Positions 24,170-32,622 are shown, counted from the stretch's first letter. The stretch is 64,000 nucleotides of DNA from CAUPWF01 sp964367685 (GCA_964367685.1 CAYIYM010000005.1:1-64000), one strand, 5' to 3'. The notes: a model not told the origin generated them from the sequence alone. Made by a program: numbers and translations.

Positions 24170-24202
24170 GAATAGGGAAATAGTCTAAATTTTCCTATTT
24201 CC
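24152..24202. repeat. Dispersed 51-bp repeat, copy 1
   Basis: This copy matches 26205-26255 at 46 of 51 positions. Its first part is the right arm of the terminator above; its second part is a smaller hairpin (ATAGGGAAAT against ATTTTCCTAT). Confidence 0.8.
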
Positions 24203-24236
24203 TGACATCAAAACTTTTTATTAAGAATAATAAAAG

Positions 24237-24830
24237 CTAGAACTTTTTTTCAAGAAAGATAATTGATAACTTAACAGATATTACATTTAATAGAATTGCA
24301 ACACCCCACATGAATAAAAGGACAGTTCCAAAACTTAATAATTCAAACATAAATGTCGTGATAAATGAATAAAAAATTACAAGGGTTAGCGAGACCATAA
24401 GTATATGGTATCTTCCCTGTTCTACACCGAAACGAATAGATAACGGTAATGATATAGCGAGATAAATGAGTGAAATGCTACTTATGAAGAATATTTGTGA
24501 AAGAAGATCAGGTGAATCAGGAGGAACGGCAAAGAAAGAGAATAATATTTCTAAACAAGCTGCAAGTGCGGTTAGTCCAATAGAAATATAACCTAATAAA
24601 AACTTACTAAGAACACGTTCTTTAATTGAGTATGGTAATGCGGCAGCAAATTCATCCCATCCAGCCTTTTCATCATAGCCCATAGTCGTGAGTGGCATCA
24701 TAGCTCCAAATATAATGAGGATAGCATTAATACTTAAACCTGTTATAAGTGTCCCGAAAAAATAGATGAAAATTATTAATTTTAGTTGATTTGAAATAAC
24801 ATAATAATCTTTTATTAATAATCCAATCAT
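24237..24830 (-). CDS. ABC-2 type transporter permease
   Basis: The 197-residue protein has five to six hydrophobic helices and an ABC-2 style layout starting LLIKDYYVISNQLK, with the loop YDEKAGWDEFAAALPYSIKE seen in small exporter permeases of GntR-linked systems. It forms an exporter with the ATPase encoded 3 bases upstream on the same transcript. The cargo is unknown; such YtrA-type systems are often induced by cell-wall-active compounds. Confidence 0.8.
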   Translation of the reverse strand: MIGLLIKDYYVISNQLKLIIFIYFFGTLITGLSINAILIIFGAMMPLTTMGYDEKAGWDEFAAALPYSIKERVLSKFLLGYISIGLTALAACLEILFSFFAVPPDSPDLLSQIFFISSISLIYLAISLPLSIRFGVEQGRYHILMVSLTLVIFYSFITTFMFELLSFGTVLLFMWGVAILLNVISVKLSIIFLEKKF

Positions 24831-24833
24831 TTC

Positions 24834-25676
24834 TTATCCCTCCTTTGCCATAAGTATAATAATGTCTTCTAAAGTTGTTTGTTCGATTGTATAGATCGGA
24901 TTCAACTGTTCACAATTAACTAATAATTCATATCCGTAAGATATTCTTTGTTTTGCTACGATGATATTCGCTGGAATATCATCTAGTTGATCTTCGGGGA
25001 TCTTTAATAATCCATATTTTTCTAATATTTTATCTTTTTCTTCACTCATGATAAGTTGTCCATTATGGATAAATGTGATATAGTCGCAAACCTTCTCCAA
25101 GTCACTTACAATGTGAGAAGAGAGCAAGATAGAATGTGTCTCATCTCTTGTGAATTCGTGTAACATATCCAAAACTTCATCTCGAATCATGGGGTCTAAT
25201 CCAGAAGTTGCCTCGTCTAGAATCAATAACTTTGCTTCATGAGATAAGGCAACTGCTATAGAAAGTTTCATCTTCATACCTCTAGAGTAATCGCCAAATT
25301 TTTTGTCCAATGGAATCTTAAGAATCTCTAAATAGCTATAATACTTACTTTCAACCCAGTTCACATAGGTTTTTTGCATAATCTTATTGATATTTTTTGC
25401 ATTCAAAATTTCCGGGAAAGATGCTTCGTCTAAGACAATTCCAATATCTTGCTTCAGTGGTCTAAAATCTTTAGAGGTGTTGTCCACGCCTAATACAGTG
25501 ATCTCGCCGGAATCTGCACGAATTGCATTCATAATTAGCTTGATTAAAGTACTTTTTCCAGCACCGTTTGCGCCTACTAATCCCATAATCATACCTTGAG
25601 GAAGAGTAATGCTAATATTATCTAAAACAAATTCGTTGTAGGATTTTGTTAAATTTTTAATTTCTATTGAGTTCAT
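24834..25676 (-). CDS. ABC transporter ATP-binding protein
   Basis: This 280-residue ATPase has Walker A GANGAGKST, Q-loop region, the signature YSRGMKMKLSIAVAL (Tyr-Ser-Arg-Gly, usual for this exporter class), Walker B LLILDEATSGLDP and the H-loop SSHIVSDLEK. The C-terminal 70 residues are an accessory domain as in bacitracin-type exporters. It overlaps or abuts the GntR gene (shared base 25676) and precedes the permease by 3 bases, so all three are co-transcribed. Confidence 0.92.
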   Translation of the reverse strand: MNSIEIKNLTKSYNEFVLDNISITLPQGMIMGLVGANGAGKSTLIKLIMNAIRADSGEITVLGVDNTSKDFRPLKQDIGIVLDEASFPEILNAKNINKIMQKTYVNWVESKYYSYLEILKIPLDKKFGDYSRGMKMKLSIAVALSHEAKLLILDEATSGLDPMIRDEVLDMLHEFTRDETHSILLSSHIVSDLEKVCDYITFIHNGQLIMSEEKDKILEKYGLLKIPEDQLDDIPANIIVAKQRISYGYELLVNCEQLNPIYTIEQTTLEDIIILMAKEG

Positions 25677-26053
25677 TATAATTCCTCCTTAATTATGAGT
25701 GTGAACATTTCTATTAATTCTTCTGAAGTAAGTTTACAAGAAAGAGAAAGGTAAAGTATTTTTTGCATATGTTCCTCAATTTCTTTTAAGTGTGATTCTC
25801 TTAAGAATTCCAAATTCTGTTCAGCAACAAAAGAGCCTTTTCCAGCGACTGTATGGATGTATCCGTCCTTTTCTAATTCATCGTATGCGCGCTTTGTGGT
25901 TATTACACTAATGCGTAAGTCTTTTGCTAAGTTGCGAATTGACGGTAGAGCCTCACCCTCCTTTAAATTAGCTGAAATAATAGCATTCTTAATTTGAGAA
26001 TAAATTTGTTCATAAATAGGCTGGTTATTGGCATTTCTAATTAAGATATTCAC
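25676..26053 (-). CDS. GntR-family regulator, YtrA subfamily
   Basis: The 125-residue repressor has an N-terminal winged helix: QPIYEQIYSQIKNAI, EALPSIRNLAKDLRISVITT, KRAYDELEKDGYIHT and AGKGSFVAE. The short all-helical C-terminus is the YtrA type rather than the large FadR/HutC domains. GTG 26053 is the start because AGGAGGTGA lies 5 bases upstream; the frame extends further but without a ribosome site. It precedes the ATPase and permease genes it presumably represses, with an operator over its own promoter. Confidence 0.9.
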   Translation of the reverse strand: MNILIRNANNQPIYEQIYSQIKNAIISANLKEGEALPSIRNLAKDLRISVITTKRAYDELEKDGYIHTVAGKGSFVAEQNLEFLRESHLKEIEEHMQKILYLSLSCKLTSEELIEMFTLIIKEEL

Positions 26054-26070
26054 GCGATTCACCTCCTGAC

Positions 26071-26115
26071 AATTGTTCATATCGTATATGCACAGTATAA
26101 GCAATATGAACAATT
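26071..26115. promoter_or_regulatory. Operator: 12-bp perfect inverted repeat
   Basis: AATTGTTCATAT (26071-26082) and ATATGAACAATT (26104-26115) are exact inverse copies 21 bases apart. One arm lies between -35 and -10 of the GntR promoter, the other between -10 and the ribosome site: the classic place for repression by the YtrA-type regulator encoded next to it. Confidence 0.8.
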
Positions 26116-26122
26116 TTGTCAA
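26094..26122 (-). promoter_or_regulatory. Promoter of the GntR-ABC operon
   Basis: Minus strand TTGACA (26122-26117), 17 bases and TATACT (26099-26094), nearly perfect sigma-A consensus. Confidence 0.8.
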
Positions 26123-26149
26123 GAATATATTTGGAAATTTGTGCAAAAA

Positions 26150-26199
26150 AAATAAATGTTAAGGGAATGAATGAATCATTCATCCCAACATTTATTTTA
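26150..26199. terminator. Bidirectional terminator hairpin
   Basis: AAATAAATGTT-GGGAATGAATG pairs with CATTCATCCC-AACATTTATTT around AAT; on the plus strand it is followed by TTAA only, but on the minus strand by eight T, so it mainly stops minus-strand transcripts from the GGDEF gene before they enter the GntR promoter. Confidence 0.75.
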
Positions 26200-26204
26200 A
26201 AGTC

Positions 26205-26255
26205 ATAAATACTAGGTATTTTGAATAGGGGGATAGGCTGAATTTTCCTATATCC
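26205..26255. repeat. Dispersed 51-bp repeat, copy 2
   Basis: Second copy of the element at 24152-24202, with five substitutions. Several changes (AA to GG in the left arm) keep the hairpin through G-T pairs. Like copy 1 it lies about 35-41 bases after the stop of a minus-strand gene. Confidence 0.8.
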
Positions 26256-26295
26256 AAATGGGCCACTATATATCGTGATATAAAAGGAGTCATAT

Positions 26296-27627
26296 TTAAT
26301 GATTTATTGAATCGATATCAACGACCCTGGCATTTAGTCTGGCCTCTTTTGACTTTGCTTTGTTATCGTACATCTTCTTATCTACTATTTTAAAGAACTG
26401 GTGATATTCTTCAAGTGTTGAACCTTTAAATAAATCATATCCAATCGCTAGTGAAAATCCTACAGAAGTGTGAGCGTTAGCAGTTTCTATCTTTGATACA
26501 ATATTCTTTAGGTGTACTTCGAGTACTTCGGCCGGACAATTAGTTAAAAGAGAAACAAATTCATCTCCGCCGATTCGGAATGTTTTACCGTAATTCATTA
26601 ATTCGTCATTTAGTAATAAATGTGTTTTGCGAATAGCTGAATCGCCCTCAATATGTCCCAAGGTGTCATTGATCATTTTTAGATTATTCATATCAGAAAT
26701 AACACACCAGATTTCTTGCTCATCTGAATTAGAATTAAATAAATCATTTAATTCTTCATAATATGCCTTTACATTATAGCCGCCAGTTAAAGTGTCAGTG
26801 AAAGAATAATTAAGTAGCATGGTTTTCATCTTATCTACAACCAATGCAATCCGCCCTACCTCATCTTGTGTATAAAGAGATTGTGGAATTTCCACCTTCA
26901 TATTTCCAGTTTCAGCAATATGCGACACGGACTTTTCTAATAAAACCAAACTAGCACCCATGCTATTACTAAAATATTTAATAAAAAGTATTAAAGACAA
27001 GATAACAATGATATTTAGTATTAGGCTAGAAATAAGTACAACTAATACAAAGTTATCATTGCGCACGAGAGCACTATCCATTAGACGTTGCTCATTATTC
27101 AAATAATCATCAATACTCCCAAAAAAATCATTCGCTATAGGAGTTACTATTTGGAGAGCATACAAAGCATCATCATAGTCGCCACCTTCCATTATTATAT
27201 CAGCAGAAAGTATCATGCTATCTTTGTATATATTTTTTTCGTCGATAATATGTTGAAAATCAGAAAATTGCTCATCGGATAATCTATTCGAAAAGTTGTC
27301 CATTTTACTATCTAAATCAGAGAAGGCAATCAAATAATCCACATACAACTCTTCCCGCTTTGCGATATCGTCTTGTAAAAGAATGTCTCGACCAAGAACT
27401 CTACAAACGTACATATTTCTAATCATGGAGTTTAAATCCTCACGTTTACTTACATGATCATCGATTATATTTTCAGCATAATGATTAACCATAATAACTG
27501 AAACTATTGAAAAGATACTAATGATAGCAACAACAGCTATTACGAATATTTGTAAAGGTATAAACTTTTTGCGGATAGCTACATTAGCTAACCATGTTTT
27601 TAAACGAGCTATGACTATCACTCCCAA
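26296..27627 (-). CDS. Membrane diguanylate cyclase (4-helix sensor, HAMP, GGDEF)
   Basis: The 443-residue protein would make c-di-GMP. A first membrane helix (about 22-46) and a second (about 193-216) bracket an extracytoplasmic helical sensor resembling four-helix-bundle MCP domains. A HAMP-like linker leads to the GGDEF domain (FTDTLTGGYN, VISDMNNLKMINDTLGH, FRIGGDEFV at 351-358). The GGDEF motif is intact; no RxxD inhibitory site precedes it. The start is unclear: TTG 27627 and GTG 27621 are possible, while the GGGAG site is best spaced for ATA 27612. Confidence 0.85.
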   Translation of the reverse strand: MGVIVIARLKTWLANVAIRKKFIPLQIFVIAVVAIISIFSIVSVIMVNHYAENIIDDHVSKREDLNSMIRNMYVCRVLGRDILLQDDIAKREELYVDYLIAFSDLDSKMDNFSNRLSDEQFSDFQHIIDEKNIYKDSMILSADIIMEGGDYDDALYALQIVTPIANDFFGSIDDYLNNEQRLMDSALVRNDNFVLVVLISSLILNIIVILSLILFIKYFSNSMGASLVLLEKSVSHIAETGNMKVEIPQSLYTQDEVGRIALVVDKMKTMLLNYSFTDTLTGGYNVKAYYEELNDLFNSNSDEQEIWCVISDMNNLKMINDTLGHIEGDSAIRKTHLLLNDELMNYGKTFRIGGDEFVSLLTNCPAEVLEVHLKNIVSKIETANAHTSVGFSLAIGYDLFKGSTLEEYHQFFKIVDKKMYDNKAKSKEARLNARVVDIDSINH

Positions 27628-27644
27628 CTTTTGATATTTATTTG

Positions 27645-27673
27645 AGTATACGATGAAATCTATATCAATTCAA
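27645..27673 (-). promoter_or_regulatory. Promoter of the GGDEF gene
   Basis: Minus strand TTGAAT (27673-27668), 17 bases and TATACT (27650-27645). This places the mRNA start at about 27638, only some 10-26 bases before any possible start codon. Confidence 0.6.
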
Positions 27674-27727
27674 TACTAATCTACTGATTTATTACATAAT
27701 ATTTGATTAATATACTAATAAATGCAC

Positions 27728-27769
27728 TGATAAGCATGAAAGGTTGCATTGATAGGTATGAAAGTTGCA
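27728..27769 (+). repeat. Two 22-bp-spaced direct repeats ahead of the rpiR promoter
   Basis: TGATAAGCATGAAAGGTTGCA (shown as TGATAAGCATGAAA plus GGTTGCA, 27728-27748) recurs as TGATAGGTATGAAA plus GTTGCA (27750-27769). The period is two helical turns and the repeats end at the -35 box, which suggests binding sites for a regulator, perhaps the RpiR protein itself. Confidence 0.55.
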
Positions 27770-27770
27770 G

Positions 27771-27799
27771 TTGATTGAATTGCAAAATTCTTGTATACT
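27771..27799 (+). promoter_or_regulatory. Promoter of the rpiR-like gene
   Basis: TTGATT (27771-27776), 17 bases and TATACT (27794-27799). Confidence 0.65.
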
Positions 27800-27831
27800 A
27801 TAACGAAAGATGTGTCAATATAGGAGGTTAT

Positions 27832-28755
27832 ATGAAGGACTCGCAAAATAATGAATTATTATTAGTAATTGATGAGCATTACAGTTCGTTTAGTAAAGGT
27901 CAAAAATTACTTGCAAATTATATAAAGGAAAATTATGACAAGGCAGTTTTCTTAACAGCAGCTAAGCTAGGTGATGTAGTAGGGGTGAGTGAATCTACTG
28001 TAGTTAGATTTGCAAGTCAACTTGGATATAAAGGTTATCCAGGTTTTCAAAAAGCGCTTGAGGAAGTGGTAAGGAATCGATTGAATTCGATACAACGACT
28101 AGAGGTAGCGTATGGAAGAATTGGTCAAAGTGAAATCATTGAGAAGGTACTGCAGTCAGACATTGATAAAATTCGTCAAACATTAAATGGAATTGATAGA
28201 GATATGTTTCAACTAGCAGTAGACACGATTAGAAATGGTCGAAAAATATACGTGGTAGGAATTCGCAGTTGTGCGCCATTGGCTCAATTTCTCGGATTTT
28301 ATTTGAACTTAATCGTAGATAATGTGGCAATTTTGAACACAAATAGTTCTAGTGAGATTTTTGAACAACTTCTACGAATTGGTCCAGAAGATGTATTGAT
28401 TGGAATTAGCTTCCCTAGATATTCAGTGCGAACATTGAAAGCATTAGAATTTGCGACAAATAGAAAGGCAAAAGTAATCACTCTAACAGATAGCATACAT
28501 TCTCCGATGTGCATGTATTCTTCGTGTAATTTAATTGCTAAAAGTGATATGGTTTCTATAGTTGATTCCTTGGTTGCACCACTGAGTATTATCAATGCAT
28601 TAGTTGTTGCTTTATGCATGGAAAATCAAGAAGAAGTAATAAAGACACTTGAGAGTTTAGAAGAGATATGGGACGAGTATCAAGTGTATAACACAGATGA
28701 ATTAAATTTGGCAGAAAAACGAATTGTATTAAATGCAAAAGAGGATATAGAATGA
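27832..28755 (+). CDS. RpiR-family regulator (HTH plus SIS domain)
   Basis: The 307-residue protein has the RpiR-type HTH (SKGQKLLANYIKENYDKAVF, GVSESTVVRFASQLGYKGYP) and a sugar-isomerase SIS domain (GRKIYVVGIRSCAPLAQFLG, LIGISFPRYSVRTLKALEFA) that senses phosphosugars. ATG 27832 follows AGGAGG by 5 bases. No sugar-use genes flank it; it overlaps by 4 bases a BaiN-like flavoprotein gene, a pairing with core genes cmk-ispH-rpsA that suggests a broader role. Confidence 0.9.
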   Translation: MKDSQNNELLLVIDEHYSSFSKGQKLLANYIKENYDKAVFLTAAKLGDVVGVSESTVVRFASQLGYKGYPGFQKALEEVVRNRLNSIQRLEVAYGRIGQSEIIEKVLQSDIDKIRQTLNGIDRDMFQLAVDTIRNGRKIYVVGIRSCAPLAQFLGFYLNLIVDNVAILNTNSSSEIFEQLLRIGPEDVLIGISFPRYSVRTLKALEFATNRKAKVITLTDSIHSPMCMYSSCNLIAKSDMVSIVDSLVAPLSIINALVVALCMENQEEVIKTLESLEEIWDEYQVYNTDELNLAEKRIVLNAKEDIE

Positions 28756-29981
28756 GTAAAGTTATAATAATAGGTGGTGGAGCGGCAGGGATGTTCACTG
28801 CGATTTTTGCTGCAAGGAATGGACATGATGTTCATGTAATAGAAAAAAATGAAAAGCTTGGAAAAAAGCTTTTTATCACAGGTAAAGGAAGATGTAATAT
28901 TACGAATGCAAGTGATATGGATGTTTTGTTTTCATCAGTCGTATCAAATGCAAAATTTCTATATAGTAGTTTTTATTCTTATACAAATGATCAAGTTATT
29001 GAATTATTTGAAGAGTTGGGAGTGAAAACTAAAGTGGAAAGAGGGAATCGTGTTTTTCCTGTGTCAGATCATTCTTCAGATGTAATAAATGCCTTAATCC
29101 GTGAAATGAGAAGGTTAAATGTAGAAATAACTTACGATCAAGAGGTACGAAATATTATAACAGAGGAAAATTGTTTTAAACAAGTGCTACTGTCCGATGG
29201 TGATGTTATCAAAGGTGATGTTTGTGTTGTTGCAACTGGGGGATGTAGCTATGCGCCAACAGGATCTACTGGTGATGGATATGTATTTGCAGAACGACTT
29301 GGACATACAGTCACACCTCTTTATCCAGCATTAGTTCCTTTTGAAATAAAAGAGTGGTATGCAAAAGAGTTACAAGGGCTTGCATTGAAAAATGTAACTG
29401 CTAAGATAACAGATGAAAAACGAACTTATTTTGAAGAGCAGGGAGAATTACTTTTTACTCATTTTGGTGTAAGTGGACCACTTATTATCAGTGGAAGTAG
29501 TTTTGTGACAGACGTTTTAGATAAAAAATCTTTAAAACTTAGTATTGATTTAAAGCCGGCGCTTTCATATGAACAATTAGATAAACGAATTCTTCGTGAT
29601 TTTGAAGAAAATAAAAACAAACAATTTAAAAATTCTATATCTAAACTTTTTCCAGCAAAATTAACACCAATTATGATTGAATTAAGTGGGATTTCTGAAG
29701 AAAAGAAAGTAAATGAAATATCTAAAGAAGAGCGATTGAATTTTGTACATTTAATTAAAAATTTCGACATGGAGATTACTGGAACACGAAGCTTTAGAGA
29801 AGCCATTATAACAAAGGGTGGAGTAAAAGTTTCTGAAATAAATCCTTCAACAATGGAATCTAAGAAAGCGAAAGGGATTTATTTTGTTGGAGAAGTACTG
29901 GATCTTGATGCTTTGACAGGTGGATTTAACTTGCAAATTGCGTGGTCAACTGCATATGTAGCTGCGATCAGCATAGAATAA
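28752..29981 (+). CDS. BaiN/HI0933-family flavoprotein
   Basis: The 409-residue FAD enzyme opens with the dinucleotide fold IIIGGGAAGMFTAIFAARNG and has KKLFITGKGRCNITNAS, VVATGGCSYAPTGSTGDGY, LFTHFGVSGPLI and the C-terminal FAD contact ALTGGFNLQIAWSTAY. Family members are NAD(P)H-linked oxidoreductases; one (BaiN) is linked to bile-acid dehydroxylation, but most are uncharacterised housekeeping proteins. It overlaps the rpiR gene (ATGA) and precedes cmk by 12 bases. Confidence 0.9.
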   Translation: MSKVIIIGGGAAGMFTAIFAARNGHDVHVIEKNEKLGKKLFITGKGRCNITNASDMDVLFSSVVSNAKFLYSSFYSYTNDQVIELFEELGVKTKVERGNRVFPVSDHSSDVINALIREMRRLNVEITYDQEVRNIITEENCFKQVLLSDGDVIKGDVCVVATGGCSYAPTGSTGDGYVFAERLGHTVTPLYPALVPFEIKEWYAKELQGLALKNVTAKITDEKRTYFEEQGELLFTHFGVSGPLIISGSSFVTDVLDKKSLKLSIDLKPALSYEQLDKRILRDFEENKNKQFKNSISKLFPAKLTPIMIELSGISEEKKVNEISKEERLNFVHLIKNFDMEITGTRSFREAIITKGGVKVSEINPSTMESKKAKGIYFVGEVLDLDALTGGFNLQIAWSTAYVAAISIE

Positions 29982-29993
29982 GGAGTAGATAAA

Positions 29994-30650
29994 ATGGGGT
30001 ATAATATAGCAATCGATGGACCTGCAAGCGCAGGGAAAAGTACTATAGCCAAATTGGTAGCAAAAAACAAAGGATTCATTTACGTAGATACAGGATCAAT
30101 GTATCGTGCATTATCCTTTTATTTCATACAAAATAAAATAGGTTTTGATGATATTGAATCCATGAAAAAATCATGCAGTGAAGCAAATGTGGAAATTGTC
30201 TACATGAATGGAGTACAACGAGTTCTTTTGAATAGCGACGATGTTACAGAATATTTACGAGATGAATCAGTTGGAAACGGAGCTTCCCAGATAGCGGCCC
30301 TTTCTTTTGTTCGTGAACACTTGTTGAAATTGCAACGTGATTTAGCAGAGCAACACAATGTTGTTATGGATGGTAGAGATATTGGAACTAATATTTTACC
30401 TAATGCAGATGTTAAAATATATTTAACTGCTTCAGTGGAAGCAAGAGCGAAACGACGCTATAATGAATTGGTTGAAAAACAAATAGATTGTAATCTAGAA
30501 GAAATTTCAAATGATATTCAAAAACGTGATGAACGAGATATGAATCGAACGATTGCGCCGTTGAAGCAAGCAATAGATGCTAAATTAATTGATTCGTCTA
30601 ATATGACGATTGATGAAGTAGTAAATTGTATTCTAGAGGAGTGCAAATAA
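29994..30650 (+). CDS. cmk: Cytidylate kinase
   Basis: Cmk phosphorylates CMP and dCMP. The 218-residue enzyme has P-loop GPASAGKSTIAK (residues 10-21), VDTGSMYRALSFY, DGRDIGTNILPNADVKIYLT and RYNELVEKQ. It is complete. Its stop codon overlaps the start of ispH (TAATG). cmk-ispH-rpsA is a conserved order in Clostridia. Confidence 0.95.
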   Translation: MGYNIAIDGPASAGKSTIAKLVAKNKGFIYVDTGSMYRALSFYFIQNKIGFDDIESMKKSCSEANVEIVYMNGVQRVLLNSDDVTEYLRDESVGNGASQIAALSFVREHLLKLQRDLAEQHNVVMDGRDIGTNILPNADVKIYLTASVEARAKRRYNELVEKQIDCNLEEISNDIQKRDERDMNRTIAPLKQAIDAKLIDSSNMTIDEVVNCILEECK

Positions 30651-31504
30651 TGGAAATTGTAAAGGCAAAAACAGCCGGATTCTGTTTTGGGGTGAAACGT
30701 GCGGTAGAAACTGTTTATGATCAAATAAACAAGGTGAATCATAAGCCTATTTATACGTTCGGTCCAATTATTCATAATGATGAAGTGATTGGTGATTTAA
30801 AAAAGAAGGGTGTTTCAGTACTGTATTCAAAAGAAGACTTGATGAAACTAGAAGACGGGGTCGTAATCATTAGGTCTCATGGTGTATCAAAAGAAATTTA
30901 TGATATATTAGAAGCAAAAGATATAGAATGTATTGATGCAACATGTCCATTTGTTAAGAAAATACATAAAATCGTTAGAGAAGAAAGCGAGAAAGGAAAT
31001 CAAGTAGTTGTAATCGGTAACCCGGAGCATCCAGAGATAATTGGAATTGTTGGGTGGTCTTGTACTCCTGTTATTGTTGTACAATCTGTACAAGAAGCAG
31101 AAGAAATTGTGCCAAATATTGGACAAAAAATAAGTATTGTATCACAAACAACATTTAACTACAAGAAATTTCAAGATATAGTTGATATTATTTTGAAAAA
31201 GAGTTATGATGTAAGTGTTTTAAATACTATCTGTAGTGCAACAACAGAACGTCAGAGCGAAGCACACAAGATTGCAAATGAAGTTGATGCAATGATTGTG
31301 ATAGGAGATTTGAAGAGTTCTAACTCGCAGAAATTATTTGAAATATGCAAGAATGCATGTAACAATACGTACTACATACAGACACTTAAGGATTTAGATT
31401 TAAATCAGTTAAAGTTCGTCGATAAAGTAGGTATTACAGCAGGGGCATCGACGCCCAATAATATAATAGAGGAGGTTCAAATTAATGTCAGAATTAACTT
31501 TTGA
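30650..31504 (+). CDS. ispH: HMB-PP reductase IspH (LytB)
   Basis: IspH is the last enzyme of the MEP isoprenoid pathway, a [4Fe-4S] reductase. The 284-residue protein has the three cluster cysteines: GFCFGVKRAV (Cys12), DATCPFVKK and NTICSATTERQ, plus the substrate-binding His and TFN motifs (SQTTFNY). ATG 30650 with AGGAG upstream is preferred to an ATG at 30626. Its last 20 bases overlap rpsA. In many clostridia IspH and S1 are fused in one chain; here they are separate overlapping genes. Confidence 0.95.
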   Translation: MEIVKAKTAGFCFGVKRAVETVYDQINKVNHKPIYTFGPIIHNDEVIGDLKKKGVSVLYSKEDLMKLEDGVVIIRSHGVSKEIYDILEAKDIECIDATCPFVKKIHKIVREESEKGNQVVVIGNPEHPEIIGIVGWSCTPVIVVQSVQEAEEIVPNIGQKISIVSQTTFNYKKFQDIVDIILKKSYDVSVLNTICSATTERQSEAHKIANEVDAMIVIGDLKSSNSQKLFEICKNACNNTYYIQTLKDLDLNQLKFVDKVGITAGASTPNNIIEEVQINVRINF

Positions 31505-32579
31505 ACAAATGTTAGAGGAAAGTTTCAAGACAATTCGTAATGGGGAGGTAGTTGACGGTACTGTTATCGATGTTAAACCAGATGAAATCATCTTAAATAT
31601 CGGTTATAAAGCAGATGGTATTATTTCTCGTAATGAATATTCAAATGACTCTAATATCGATCTTACTGCAGTGGTATCTGTAGGCGACCCAATGACTGTG
31701 AAAGTGTTAAAAGTAAATGATGGTGAAGGTCAAGTGCTATTAACATATAAACGATTAGCAGCAGAAAAAGGTAATGAGAGATTAAAAGAAGCATTTGAAA
31801 ATAAAGAAGTATTAAAAGCGACAGTTGCTCAAATCCTTGGTGGTGGTTTAAGCGTTGTAGTTGAAGAAGCTCGCGTATTTATTCCAGCTAGTCTTGTTTC
31901 AGATTCATATGAAAAAGATTTAACAAAATATCAAGGTCAAGAGATTGAATTTGTAATTAGCGAATTCAACCCAAGAAGAAATAGAGTAATTGGAGATAGA
32001 AGACAATTATTAATGGCTGAAAGAGCAATTAAGCAAAAAGAATTATTTGCAACACTTCAAGTAGGTGATGTAGTACTTGGAACAGTGAAAAATGTAACTG
32101 ATTTCGGTGCATTTATCGACTTAGGTGGTGTAGACGGTTTATTACATATTTCAGAAATGTCATGGGGAAGAGTTGAACATCCAAAAAATGTATTTAAAGT
32201 TGGAGATGAAATCAACGTACTAATTAAAGATATTAAAGATACAAAAGTAGCTTTAAGCTTAAAATTCCCTAACTCTAATCCATGGGCAAATGCAGCAACA
32301 ACTTATGCCGTAGGTGAAGAAGTTGTTGGTAGAGTAGCAAGAATGACAGATTTTGGTGCATTTATTGAATTAGCACCAGGTGTTGATGCTTTACTTCATG
32401 TTTCACAAATTTCACGTAATCACGTTGAAAAGCCATCAGATGTATTAGTTGTAGGTGATGAAATTACAGCTAGAGTTGTGGACTTAAATGAAGCAGAAAA
32501 GAAAATCAGCTTAAGCATGAAAGCACTAGAGCCAGAAATGGAAGAAGTGTATGAAGAAGTTGAAGTAACAGAAGAATAA
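31485..32579 (+). CDS. rpsA: S1-domain protein (ribosomal protein bS1-like)
   Basis: The 364-residue protein carries four S1 RNA-binding domains (about 17-87, 103-168, 190-258, 275-345), the last two with the best motifs: VTDFGAFIDLGGVDGLLHIS and MTDFGAFIELAPGVDALLHV. It is shorter than the six-domain E. coli S1, as usual in Firmicutes, and ends in a Glu-rich tail. GGAGG lies inside the end of ispH, so the two are translationally coupled. Confidence 0.9.
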   Translation: MSELTFEQMLEESFKTIRNGEVVDGTVIDVKPDEIILNIGYKADGIISRNEYSNDSNIDLTAVVSVGDPMTVKVLKVNDGEGQVLLTYKRLAAEKGNERLKEAFENKEVLKATVAQILGGGLSVVVEEARVFIPASLVSDSYEKDLTKYQGQEIEFVISEFNPRRNRVIGDRRQLLMAERAIKQKELFATLQVGDVVLGTVKNVTDFGAFIDLGGVDGLLHISEMSWGRVEHPKNVFKVGDEINVLIKDIKDTKVALSLKFPNSNPWANAATTYAVGEEVVGRVARMTDFGAFIELAPGVDALLHVSQISRNHVEKPSDVLVVGDEITARVVDLNEAEKKISLSMKALEPEMEEVYEEVEVTEE

Positions 32580-32586
32580 GATAAAT

Positions 32587-32622
32587 CAAATACTCTAACA
32601 ACGAAGTTGTTAGAGTATTTTT
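32587..32622 (+). terminator. Terminator after rpsA
   Basis: AATACTCTAACAAC pairs with GTTGTTAGAGTATT around GAA, then TTTT. A second inverted repeat, CATATAGG/CCTATATG (32624-32650), follows directly in the pepD leader. Confidence 0.88.

Noticed and set aside
27800..27831. Start of the RpiR protein at ATG-like codon 27775
   Set aside because: That codon lies inside the promoter; ATG 27832 has an ideal AGGAGG site.
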